A stretch of 64,000 nucleotides of DNA from Pegea sp. RAD2-039 (taxonomy: Eukaryota; Chordata; Thaliacea; Salpida; Salpidae). The notes beneath the pieces are model-generated. The model was given only the letters and a program-made list of their open reading frames with translations, searched no databases and was not told the DNA's origin. A program made the position numbers and the translations under genes. The stretch's first letter is position 1, and every line of letters begins with the position of its first letter. Positions 26,801 through 37,720 of the stretch are shown piece by piece. The stretch lies in the NCBI GenBank assembly GCA_034620365.1, contig JAQGEQ010000137.1, positions 310,001 to 374,000 of the forward strand. The letters run 5' to 3'.

Positions 26801-29800
26801 GTTGAAACTGCTCCTAGTGAGTCTTCATCAGTTGAAACTGCTCCTAGTGAGTCTTCATCATTTGAAACTGCTCCTAGTGAGTCTTCATCATTTGAAACTG
26901 CTCCTAGTTAGTCTTCATCATTTGAAACTGTTTTTTCTTGATCTCTATGGAGCATTTGTTGATCTTGGGAGCTTTATTTTGTAGAAATTCGCGAGAGAAA
27001 CACTTCTTTAGTATTGATTTCTTTGATAAACTCACATCGAAGTTACTTCAACTTTTCATGAAAAATTAAAAAGTTTAAATCTTCATCTGATTGGTTACAA
27101 ATCTATTCTTAGTCTGATATGAAGTCATCAGATTGTTGATGATGTTGATGAGTTTTTTCTACAAACTTTTTTTGTAAATTTTCATCATCATCATTTCATT
27201 TCAAATTTCTATTTTTTATTAAATTGATTTTTTTATTTATTTTCAAAACAATTTTTTCAAAATCTTTTTTGATTTATGATTAAAATTAATTAATTATTTG
27301 ATAATCTTGAAAACTTTCGAAAATTTTTCAACTAAATTTGAAATGATTAATTAATTTTTGTAATTTTAAACTTTTAATGATGCAGAGGTTGATGACGTCA
27401 CTGAAGATGTTCTTCAGTCATCTCGTCTTCGTGTGGTTCGTTTTTTTATCTAAAAAAAGTTGTAAGAATTAATTTAAAATTTTCGTAGAATGAAAATGAT
27501 GAGAATCCCAAGTTGCTGATGGAAGCTGACGTAGTTGGTGAAGCTGACGTAGGTGGCGAAGGTGACGTAGGTGGCGAAGGTGATTTCTAAAATTAATTAT
27601 TAAAAAGCAAGCCAACGAATTTATGAACTTTTGAAAGTTGTCAATAAAAACTCACAAATTGATTTGCAGTTTAATTTGATGAATAAAAAGTTTGTTGCAT
27701 TTACTCATCAATCACTTGTCACGTGATGACGTGTCACGTGATGACTTGTCACGTGATGAGTTGTCACGTGATGAGTTGTCACGTGATGACGTGTCACGTG
27801 ATGACTTGTCACGTGATGAGTTGTCACGTGATGACTTGTCACGTGGTGACTTGTCACGTGATGATTTGTCACGTGGTCACTTGTCACGTGATGACTTGTC
27901 ACGTGGTCACTTGTCACGTGGTGACAAATCTCTGCTTTTCCTAATTTCTTTAGATTTTAAAATTTTTAATTTATTTCTTGCAGACGATCAACAACCAATT
28001 GAAGAAGACACAAGAGTAAAAACAGAAGATAGTAACAACACAATTAACTGTCTATTAAAAGGAGGTACTTGTAGACACTTATCTCTTTGTTTCTGCTTTC
28101 CTATTTTGCTTGAAGTTTTTTAATTATTTTTTTGAGCTGTTTTCGAACATAAATCAATTTACAAATCAAATACATTCACTTTTGTAGTTTTTAATTTGCT
28201 AATTGATAAGTGCATGGTGTTTGGTTGTGAACAGTTTGTCGTTGTAAACAGGATTTAATGAAATTATTAATCGATATAAAAACACAAATGATGAAACCAA
28301 CGGTTTTGATGAAACATCAAAATATAGGAACTCTTCATCTAAACCACTCGCTGCAAATGTCTTTAAAGGTTTTCATTTGTTTCTAATTTCTATTAGATGA
28401 TGTAGTTCCCGTTGATCATGTTTGTTGCTTGCTTTGTAGTTTGTTCTTTGCACTTCAATTTCTTCATCTAATCATAAAAAGTGGCTTCCTATTTGATCTT
28501 ATACAAAATCTGTTTAAAGCAATTATTAGAACACAAAACATAAGAAGTTTCTTCAATTTTCAGTTCCTAAAACTGTCAACGTCTCGCCACTGAAGGAGCA
28601 CCTTACCAGCGACGCGCTGTCATCTCTAAGAAGTGAGATGGAATCTGATTGTAAAATCATGAGGACTGCCCTTCAACAATTACATTGTTGTTTAGAAAAA
28701 GAAGAAGCTGAAAAAGAAAGGTTTAATTTGGTTTTGTTGTTGTTGTTTAGTTTGGTTTTGTTGTTGTTGTTTAGTTTGGTTTTGTTGTTGTTGTTTAATT
28801 TGGTTTTGTTGTTGTTGTTTAATTTGGTTTTGTTGTTGTTGTTTAGTTTGGTTTTGTTGTTGTTGTTTAATTTGGTTTTGTTGTTGTTGTTTAATTTGGT
28901 TTTGTTGTTGTTGTTTAATTTGGTTTTGTTGTTGATGTTTAATTTGGTTTTGTTGTTGTTGTTTAATTTGGTTTTGTTGTTGTTGTTTAGTTTGGTTTTG
29001 TTGTTGTTGTTTAGTTTGGTTTTGTTGTTGATGTTTAGTTTGGTTTTGTTGTTGTTGTTTAGTTTGGTTTTGTTGTTGTTGTTTAATTTGGTTTTGTTGT
29101 TGATGTTTAATTTGGTTTTGTTGTTGTTGTTTAGTTTGGTTTTGTTGTTGTTGTTTAATTTGGTTTTGTTGTTGTTGTTTAATTTGGTTTTGTTGTTGTT
29201 GTTTAGTTTGGTTTTGTTGTTGTTGTTTAATTTGGTTTTGTTGTTGTTGTTTAATTTAGTTTTGTTGTTGTTGTTTAGTTTGGTTTTGTTGTTGTTGTTT
29301 AATTTGGTTTTGTTGTTGTTGTTTAATTTGGTTTTGTTGTTGATGTTTAATTTGGTTTTGTTGTTGTTGTTTAGTTTGGTTTTGTTGTTGTTGTTTAATT
29401 TGGTTTTGTTGTTGTTGTTTAATTTGGTTTTGTTGTTGTTGTTTAATTTGGTTTTGTTGTTGTTGTTTAATTTGGTTTTGTTGTTGTTGTTTAATTTGGT
29501 TTTGTTGTTGTTGTTTAGTTTGGTTTTGTTGTTGTTTAGTTTGGTTTTGTTGTTGTTGTTTAATTTGGTTTTGTTGTTGTTGTTTAATTTGGTTTTGTTG
29601 TTGTTGTTTAATTTGGTTTTGTTGTTGTTGTTTAGTTTGGTTTTGTTGTTGTTGTTTAATTTGGTTTTGTTGTTGTTGTTTAATTTGGTTTTGTTGTTGT
29701 TGTTTAATTTGGTTTTGTTGTTGTTGTTTAGTTTGGTTTTGTTGTTGTTGTTTAATTTGGTTTTGTTGTTGTTGTTTAATTTGGTTTTGTTGTTGATGTT

Positions 29801-31031
29801 TAGTTTGGTTTTGTTGTTGTTGTTTAATTTGGTTTTGTTGTTGTTGTTTAATTTGGTTTTGTTGTTGATGTTTAATTTGGTTTTGTTGTTGTTGTTTAGT
29901 TTGGTTTTGTTGTTGTTGTTTAATTTGGTTTTGTTGTTGTTGTTTAATTTGGTTTTGTTGTTGTTGTTTAATTTGGTTTTGTTGTTGTTGTTTAATTTGG
30001 TTTTGTTGTTGTTGTTTAGTTTGGTTTTGTTGTTGTTGTTTAATTTGGTTTTGTTGTTGTTGTTTCAGGTTAAACATCAGATGTAAGAAACTTGAAAAAA
30101 GTAATGAAGTTCTTGTCGAAGAAAATACGAAATTAAAAGAATTGATAGTAAGTTTGTAGATTTGCTTCAAATATTTTGTTAATTGAACTTTACAGAGATT
30201 AAAAGAAGTGGAGATGAAAGATGTAGCTGTTTCTGTGTCCCCTTCATCTGTAAGATCATCAATTTGTTGATTTTCATGAAAATTTATCAATTTGAATTTA
30301 TAGGTTGATATCTCTGATAGTAGCAGTCAGACAGATGCAGATTTTGAAAAAACGAATATAGAGTAAGTCTTTATTGATGTAGATTTATTTGAAACTTATC
30401 TCTGTAAATATAAAAGACATCTTTTTATGTCCTTCTAATATCTTCTAGTTGCAGTTTCTCGATTTGCAACTTTTGTTTGAGGTACATTTAGAGATGATCT
30501 AACTTCTTCTAATTAGTTTTAATTTAATTTTCTGTTATATAATTAACCGTTCTCTTCGCAACCTGCACGTCAAGGTCGTACTTTGTAAACTTCAATTCTT
30601 TCAACCAATCAAAACACTTTATTTGCTTCGCGTTAATTCCTACTAATAAACTTTCAACAAATTGTACTTTAGTGGCATACAATTTAACAAATTATCATTT
30701 CTGAAACATTATCTACGATTAAATAAATCTAATTAAACTGATTTTGATTTCAAACACTGCATGTTCATCCCCTAAACTTCTAATTTGAGTTAATTTCGAA
30801 ATAGATAAAAACTTGATGATTTCTATTTCAGTACAATCAAGTTGAACTTGGAGATGGCGTCTCAGTACATCGAGAAGGTATTTGCTTCATTTCAAAATCA
30901 CTAAATAACATCTTCATCTTCTTGATCTTCTTCTTCAGTTGAAGCACGTGAGAACTCATTACGATGAAACCGTGGAACAAACTGAAAAAGCAATTCAAGG
31001 AGTTCTATGTGATCTTCAAAGACCCACTTAA
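23834..31031 (+). CDS. Coiled-coil protein with N-terminal SxIP motif, probable microtubule plus-end (EB1-binding) factor
   Basis: Twenty exons keep frame to 792 residues: 23834-23868, 23954-24183, 24245-24771, 24824-24927, 25165-25212, 25279-25582, 26292-26367, 26420-26474, 26578-26726, 26985-27010, 27388-27435, 27489-27579, 27984-28064, 28252-28368, 28564-28720, 30069-30147, 30196-30249, 30304-30362, 30832-30877, 30939-31031. The N-terminus is basic, Ser/Pro-rich and starts MMSVKSRIPQVRSKLPAPTS. SRIP (6-9) is a classical SxIP motif in the right context, with SKLP beside it. Known SxIP proteins bind EB1 and track growing microtubule ends. The middle is low-complexity and includes a Gly/Ala/Ser/Thr tract. 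The C-terminal ~150 residues form heptad-like coiled coil (LRSEMESDCKIMRTALQQL, KLEKSNEVLVEENTKLKEL). I do not recognise the ortholog; a kinastrin-like protein is one guess. Poly(A) signal at 31387-31392. Small exons 7-13 are less certain than the rest. Confidence 0.75.
25588..26270. repeat. 12-bp minisatellite in intron 6 of the SxIP gene
   Basis: About 44 almost perfect copies of TTCTAATCTTCT up to about 26105, then decayed TTCTGATCTTCT units to about 26270. The array starts with the donor itself (GTAATCTTCTGATCTTC at 25583) and runs close to the acceptor at 26291, where the polypyrimidine tract is repeat-derived. Confidence 0.96.
26712..26931 (+). repeat. 30-bp repeat of an exon-intron junction, about 7 copies
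   Basis: The unit is the last ~16 bases of exon 9 (TTCAAACTGCTCCTA) plus the first ~14 bases of intron 9 (GTGAGTCTTCATCA). Copies alternate between GTGAGT and GTTAGT at the donor position and between CAA and GAA upstream. The final copy is cut at GAAACTG. See the finding on competing donors. Confidence 0.92.
27718..27925. repeat. 15-bp array carrying the GTCACGTGA palindrome, intron 12 of the SxIP gene
   Basis: About 14 copies of TTGTCACGTGATGAC and close variants (CGTGGTGAC, CGTGGTCAC). Each unit holds CACGTG, the E-box read by bHLH-zip factors such as USF, Myc and TFE. The array lies mid-intron, about 60 bases before exon 13, and does not touch the donor. Confidence 0.95.
28721..30063. repeat. 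24-bp minisatellite filling intron 15 of the SxIP gene
   Basis: About 56 units of 24 bp, each GTTTAATTTGGTTTTG followed by (TTG)n, span the whole intron 28721-30068 from its first base to the TTTCAG acceptor. Variants are AATT/AGTT and an occasional GATG for GTTG, plus one unit lacking a TTG pair near 29530. The 482-residue Leu/Val/Phe frame across it, and the Gln/Asn/Lys frame on the other strand, come from the repeat. Confidence 0.97.
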
Positions 31032-32189
31032 CTCTTCGTTCATCTGATGACTTCAACTCATCACAAGTTCCTTGCATCTTAGCAGATTGTTTACTCTTTC
31101 ATTTGTATCACTGTGTTCTGTTGCCTCCGTGTGTTAGCCTGGTGTATGCTTGTGTCTACTTTTCAGGTGGTTCTCTTTGTGCTTTAGAATCTCAACGTTA
31201 AGGATCAACTCGAAATGATCTCACGTACCAGCTTCTTCCTATTAAACTGTCATTTCATCTTTTATCTTGTCATTGAATCTTTGAAGGTAGTTCAAGACAC
31301 AATCTGCTGAATTAGCTTTTATAAAAGTCTGATTTTATTTTAGTATTTGTAAAGATGAAGAAGTTATTTCAAAACTTTTGTTGAGGAATAAAAGATAGTT
31401 TTTTTGATGGTTAATATTCATCTAGTTTTATTTTTTTAATTTTGTGGAAATAACAAAACATCTTTGTGTTTTAATTTCTTCAAATAACAAAAGATTAATT
31501 GAAAGATGAACAAATGAAAATGTTATTCTTCACTACTAGCTTCTTATCACAACACACTAACATCACATACGACCCAAACATTAGTTCCATATGCGTTTGT
31601 ATCAGTAGTTTCCAACCTTTCAAGCCAGCTATGTTTTTATAAAATATCTTTTTAAACAATTATCAGAGAAGAAATTTTCTTAAAGAAAGAAAAAGTTGTA
31701 GATTTACAGTTGGTATCTAAATAAATTGAAAACAATTAAAGTAATAACTCGTAGTTGGAAACAAAAAAATTTAAAAATGAAAAAAATCTTTAATTTCTAA
31801 ATTAAACGGCGCTGATATTTAAACTGCAAATTTCTTGAAAATGTTTTAAGACATCACTAAAATACTCGCGCTTCAATAAATCCTTGAAACTTTCTCATAA
31901 CTTCATTAAAATTACTAATTAGTGTCTGATGTCATCTTCCAATTCAAGTTTGTTCAAATATCTAATTTTGATTAACAGGTAGTTGGTTGAAACAAGTTTG
32001 TGAAAAACTTTTGTAAACTTTTTATATTTGTAGATCTGTAACTCCAAGCACGGAGTCTTTGATAAGATTCTTATATAAGATTTTTCTCCTTATATAGGGA
32101 TTCTGATCCACTTTTAAGAATCCTCAATAATTGCTGAAAAATTATCCGAATTAAAAGAAATTGTTTGAAATGCTGAAGAAAGTTTTATT
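31032..32189. other. 3'UTR of the SxIP gene and spacer
   Basis: The first ~360 bases, to AATAAA at 31387-31392, are the probable 3'UTR. The rest is AT-rich without a recognisable gene. Confidence 0.5.
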
Positions 32190-33110
32190 ATTTATTTCAA
32201 TAAATACGAAGGAGGGTGCCTGAAGAGAGTACCTCTCGCTAACACATATTCTCACAAATAATTTCTATTAAGTTAAAAATACAAAAAGCAAAAGATGTAA
32301 CACATGACATTTCAGTAGTCCTCAAAGTATATAGCAGTGAACAATTACATAAAATGTTAATAATATAAAAAATCACAGTTTAGAAATGATAATTGTGGCA
32401 ATATTGAAACGGTTCAACTTCTGCTTGAACAACGCGAGTGACTTCGACATGACAATGTCTGATGGCAGCTGGTTTCAAGTACTAATTGTGCGGTATGAGA
32501 AAAGTTTGCTTTGACTAACGTACCAGGTGATATGGGTTCATTAAGGTGTAATGGGTATCGTCTGAGCTGATATAACATGAAGGAAGGACTAATAGAAAAA
32601 GAAATCATCAAACTGAAGGTCAATTAAATTGTAGATAATTTAAAAAATAAGAATTAACTCGTATTTAATCCGTCGAATTTCCAAAGTATCTAAATTGAAG
32701 AAACTGAGGCGATGTTTATAACTATCATATTTAATATTAAGTTTCCTACATACTAATCTGGTAAATGTCGCCTGAACAGACTCGATTTTTTTGATATCAC
32801 TAACTTGATATGGCATCCATGCACTGACATTGTATTCAAGAATTGGACGTACGTACAATTTGAAAATATTGACAAAAAGCATGGATACTTAGAATTAAAG
32901 GTCTTTATAATAAGGAAGACAAGATTGATTGATTTTGTAAAGTTTTTGGAAACATAATTGCGCCATTTAAAGTCAGATGATAGAGTAATGCCAAGGTCTA
33001 GAAGAATAACATCAGAGTCGTTCTCTGATACAGCAAAACCACAAATAAGTTCATTAATGATAAAGTTGTTAACTTCAGCTTATTTGTATCAATTCTTTCT
33101 ATAGTATGAA
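32190..33110 (-). mobile_element. 5'-truncated non-LTR retrotransposon, copy 1
   Basis: On the minus strand, fragments of a LINE ORF2 C-terminus follow the order LGITLSSDFKWRNYVSK, VRPILEYNVSAWMP, VQATFTRLVCRKLNIKYD, HRLSFFNLDTLEIRRIKYE. This matches the region after the reverse transcriptase in CR1/jockey-like elements. Frames are broken. The 3' end is marked by GTTAGCGAGAGGTACTCTC, then CTTCAGGCACCCTCCTTCG and TATTTATTGAAATAA (near 32190-32250). The same tail occurs at 37185, 42101 and, shortened, 38965. Confidence 0.85.
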
Positions 33111-33704
33111 AGAAAGGTCTTTCTCCTTTCAGTTAGTTTACAAAATAGAACATTTCAGTTCATTTAAAATACCATCAACAACTTGAAACAAATATCTTTT
33201 TCTCTGGTGGTGTCTCATCTATTTGCTAATGATCGTTCATTAACAACAACAACAACAACAGTTTTTAAATATTTTGAGATATTTTATTTTAAAAATGCAA
33301 ACTTGACATAAAACTAATTTGTTTAAATCATCATCTTTGTTTAATTTCAACTTTAACTAAAAGTTTTTATTTTGTAGAATTTTTATCAAAATTTTTTTTA
33401 CTTGAATATAAATTTAATTGAATAGAAGTTTTTAAAATAAAATATTTAAATTTTCATAAAATGGAATTTGTTTTGGAATGCTTGCTCTTGGCAATTTGCA
33501 GAGATTATAAAAGCTTATCCAACCACAAAGCATTTGTTTTTTTCATCGTGTATTCTACAATTAAACTCAAATGTTACAATTTATAAATCAAAAAATCCCA
33601 AATAAAGTCAGTTTTTACTTTTTATTTTATTTTCAAAATTACAAAAGACGATTTACAACAAAAATCATTTATTCCAACTTCTTAAAACTGTTCTTAAATC
33701 ATCA

Positions 33705-35905
33705 TCAGCTTCTAAATCCTTTCAACTCATTTCGTATTTCATTAATAGATCGATTATGCGTATCTGGAATTCGTATTTGAATATACAACAGCTGTAGACA
33801 AATAACATTGATTGAAAAACTTGTTTTGATCGTTTTTGAAAAGTAATCGAAGTTACAATTTATAAACGACTTACTACTAAACTAAAGCATATAATCCAGG
33901 GTAGATAAGCAAATCCTTGTATAGATCTAATCATCAACGGCGTCAATAACGTGACAGTTATTGCTACAAAATAATAAATAACTGAAGATATCCATAAAAT
34001 TAAAGGTCTTGTTGTACACGTTGTTAGCTCACTTGGATATATACTCAAACTTTGTTTAGGTCCAGTAAAGCCTATTATTACAAGCATTGTACCAAATATA
34101 TTAAAGTAAGGACTTGAAGGTGTTTGAAAAGGTTTCATTGTTGTTACCATCAAGATAATTAACCCGGGAATAATTATTAGGCCTCCATATATGTAGAGTT
34201 TTTTAGCGCCAAGTTTAGAGGTGAGGTAAACACTAACAACTGTACATGTAAACACCAGACCACATAAACCTAAAACAAAAATTGAAGTGATTAGTGATTG
34301 GCTGTTAGAATCTAATTCTAATTTAAAGGAATTATTTTCAGGTTTTATTTAATTTATAAAAGTGACATTTCTACTAAAACATTCATCTAAATACAAATTC
34401 TTGAATAATGTAATCGTCTTTTGATTGGTTGTGATAATAGTTTGTTGGAATTATAAATATTTCAGCAATTAACAAGCAATTCATTGACAGCTAAAAATGT
34501 CAATTTAATTAAAGAAATATTGGTTGAAACAGTTTGCAGATCTCATAATGGTTTCACAGATTAACTTCTTATTATTTTGTTTCTTTTTTACTTAAAACTT
34601 GAAAATTAAACAAACAAAATGAACAATTCTTACCTAATGTAAAGTTTGGTGCTTCAGACCAAGAAAGACCAATTTGAATGAAAATATAATCAGAGTAATA
34701 AAGAATAACTGATACAGAAGTAAGTTGGACGCCAGACATGACTACTGACGTGGCAAATAATTGTTGCAAATAGTAGATGTCACATATGATGTCTTTGAAG
34801 TTTGTTCGTTTAGTTTTCATTTCTTCAAATATTTCATCTTGATTAAAGAAATATTTCAGTTATTACAAAATAATAAAGTTTTAAATAAATAGAATTTATG
34901 ATAAGTTTTAAGATATTTTAAAATTTATTTTGGAAACCCTTTTTATCTGACAACAAATCATCTCACTTTTAATTTCTAAAAGTTCATTTTGAATTTGTTC
35001 TTTATTCCCACATCGAAACTTCTTCAACAATTCAACTTCAATCTGCTGTTCCATCAAATAATTGTTTTGAGATAAAAGACTAATTGAAGATAGAGGAGTA
35101 TTTGAGAGGAACGGATAAAAAAGGAAAAAAATCAAAGAAAAGATTGTCTGAAAAGAGAAGAGATAAGGAAGATTAGAGATGCTCCCAAAAACTGCTGGAT
35201 GTCCAACAACAGCTCCAATAATCATTCCTCCTTCTACCATCCAAGCAGTTAGTCCCTTCAAAAGATCTAAAAGATAAACGTCATCAAGATCACTTTTTAG
35301 ATTACCTGAAAAAGCGCAAGTTTTCGACGATTAGTGGTTTCTGCTACGAATAATGGAACTGAACTGAAAGCCATTCCTCTAGCGACCCCACTAACTACCC
35401 TTCCATATAATATCGACTTATATGAAGGAAGTAACAAGGAGATTGGAGCCATTAAGACCCCTGAAACGATCCATAAGACGTGAGAAAGAGCAACACTTGC
35501 TGATCGGCTGAAGAAACTGGTAAATAGATGTTAGTTGAATTAGTAGAAATTCACCTCAAATATTTCGTGTTTAATCGAACTAGTAAAGCTCCAAACAAGG
35601 CTCCTATGTCAAAACATGATTGAAATAAAGTTAGAATAAAATCGCTTTCCACTTTTGATAAGCTCTTGTTGTGATTTTCCTAAAAAATATTTTTAATCAG
35701 AAACTGAATCTTTGAAATCCTAGAAACTCACAAAATAAGTGGAATTGATGAAAGTTAAAATAGCTGGTGCTGAAGGATTCAAGTAAACTAAACTAATTCC
35801 AATAGAAAAGAAACTGGTTGTCTGACAAAGCAACATACTAGCGACAGCATAATTTGAGTTTTCAGTCATTTTCTTCAACTTCAAACAGAGTTTTGTATTC
35901 TTCAA
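33705..35905 (-). CDS. SLC2A (GLUT)-type facilitative sugar transporter
   Basis: Major-facilitator sugar transporter at a membrane, 494 residues, 12 predicted helices. Seven exons keep frame: 35905-35732, 35679-35555, 35516-35306, 35255-34967, 34837-34634, 34269-33875, 33791-33705. Family marks are GALFGALLVRLN (loop 2-3), the helix 4-5 signature GRVVSGVARGMAFSSVPLFVAE followed by TTNRRK (the usual PxYxxE has become PLFVAE), QLTSVSVILYYSDYIF in helix 7, and a C-terminal IRIPDTHNRSINEI that corresponds to the PETKGR motif. The QLS and PETKGR motifs are altered, so substrate cannot be inferred and a divergent GLUT-like carrier is the safest call. Met-Lys-Asn-Thr at 35905 was taken as start; a second Met 12 codons on is possible. 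Poly(A) signal on the minus strand near 33626-33621. Confidence 0.88.
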
Positions 35906-37184
35906 ATACTTTTATATAGATTACAAGATCTTTATATGAAACATTAATCTGTTTTCAATTATTAAGTAGATGATAAAAGCAATAAAAGTGACTAGATATG
36001 TTGCGATGACATTTAATAACTGCGAATAAACATCATTTGAAAGCAAATTGAAGTTTAATCAGATTGAATAAAATCTGTTATATTTAGTCTGAATTATTTG
36101 ATCGCCACAAATATTTTCGATACTAAAAGTAAATTTAACAAAATTGTGTAAAGAAACTAATTTCTTTTAAATCAAAAAATCGTTTCTTCATTCAGTTTTT
36201 TTACTTTCAGAAAATTCAAGATTTTCAAATTGAGGTTATTTTGAAATAAGGATTTGTTTCAATGACAGTTTTCCAAAAACTTTTCCACAAGTTTTGAAAA
36301 GTAGACGAATTATCAGTGAAATTAAAGTTATTAGAAATAGAAGAATAATAAAATCATAATAAGTTTTAAAAATAATTGAAAATAATAATCATAAATTTAA
36401 ATAAAATTGTTTTCAAAAACTATTTCTTTATTATTAGTTTTGTTGAAACTTTCTTTAATAATTTTCAATCTTTTATTTTCAAATGTTTTTATCTTGGATG
36501 TTTTTATTTATTAAAAATGAATTCATTTTGAAATTTTATAAAAGTTGATGAAGTCATCTCTAAGAGCTAACTTGAATTATGTAACTTAAACACAATTCGT
36601 GAAGTTGAATAAGACTTTTAATTTTTAGCCGTTATTAAATAAATAATTAAAAATAATTTGATTTATTTTAATGTTTAATCTTTCAGAGTTTTTTCCACAA
36701 AAAGATCTTCTCTTGATCCAGTTAGACTCCTCAAAAGACAATTGATCATAAGAAGTACATCACTGAATTATTCGAAATTTTTACCTTTAGAAAATATTAT
36801 AATCACTTCTCGAAGAGATTTAGATCTCCAGAAAACTCCAGAGAACTGAAGTAATAAGTTATTAGCGTTTTTATAAGATTTTATAAAAGTGGAAAGATTC
36901 ATTATTATCTGTTAATGAATTTTGAAAAATCGTTTTTTAATAAAATTTTAATTTTTTATAAATTATTAAAACTTTAAAGTTGTATGGTTTTGCCGAATAT
37001 AACAAAAACATTTACTATCATTCACAAAAATATATATCTGTTAACGCATTTAAGTAAAATAATAATATAAATTATTCAAAAGAAAATCTAGAAGTTTATG
37101 AAAGTTAATTATAAATTATTTAGTTCCAAAAAACGCATCTCATAATTTTATCTAACAATATTGTTTGAGCTGTGCATGAAGTGT
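35906..37184. other. Spacer with one possible exon
   Basis: AT-rich. A plus-strand open stretch near 36689-36848 (starts VFSTKRSSLDPVRLLKRQ, ends LQKTPEN and a stop) follows a good acceptor (TTTAATCTTTCAG) and has coding-like composition. No partner exon was found. Confidence 0.3.
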
Positions 37185-37720
37185 TATCTATTTATTTCAA
37201 TAAACGCGAAGAAGGGTGCCTGAAGAGAGTACCTCTCGCTAACACACATTCTCACAAATAACATCTATTAAGTTAGAAATATAGAAAGCAAAAGATGTAA
37301 CACATGGTATTTCAGTAGTCCTCAAAACATATAGCAGTGAACAATTACATAGAATCTTATAACTGAGCTGATTTAACTTGAGGGAAGGACTAATAGAAAA
37401 GAAATCATCAAACTGAAGGTCAATTAAATTGTGAATAATTCTAAAAATAAGAATTAAGTCGTATTCAATCCGTCGAATTTCCAAAGTATCTAAATTGAAG
37501 AAACTGAGACGATGTTTATAATTATCGTATTTAATATTAAGTTTCCTGCATACTAATCTCGTAAATGTTGCCTGAACAGATTCTATTTTCTTGATACCAC
37601 TAACTTGATATGGCATCCATGCACTGACATTGTCATCAAGAATTAGACGTACGTACAATTTGAAAAGATTGATAAAAAAGCATTTAAGTCAGATGATAGA
37701 GTAATGTGAAGGTCTAAGAT
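37185..37720 (-). mobile_element. Non-LTR retrotransposon, copy 2 (best-preserved 3' end)
   Basis: Same family as the copy at 32190-33110, about 90 percent alike by eye. The minus strand keeps an open run of ~139 codons from MYVRLILDDNVSAWMPYQ through HRLSFFNLDTLEIRRIEYD to ISNLIDVICENVC and a stop, next to the shared tail. 5'-truncated. Confidence 0.87.

Noticed and set aside
27692-28123. SRDDL/SRDEL pentapeptide repeat protein
   Set aside because: Frame crosses the E-box array in intron 12 and only then enters exon 13 sequence. The exon 12-13 splice gives a better model.
28638-30086. 482-codon frame of Leu/Val/Phe repeats, resembling a huge hydrophobic protein
   Set aside because: It is real exon 15 reading through the 24-bp intron array. 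A clean donor and acceptor bracket the array and the downstream coiled coil is in frame only after splicing.
29256-30290. 344-codon polyglutamine-like frame on the minus strand
   Set aside because: Reverse translation of the same 24-bp array.
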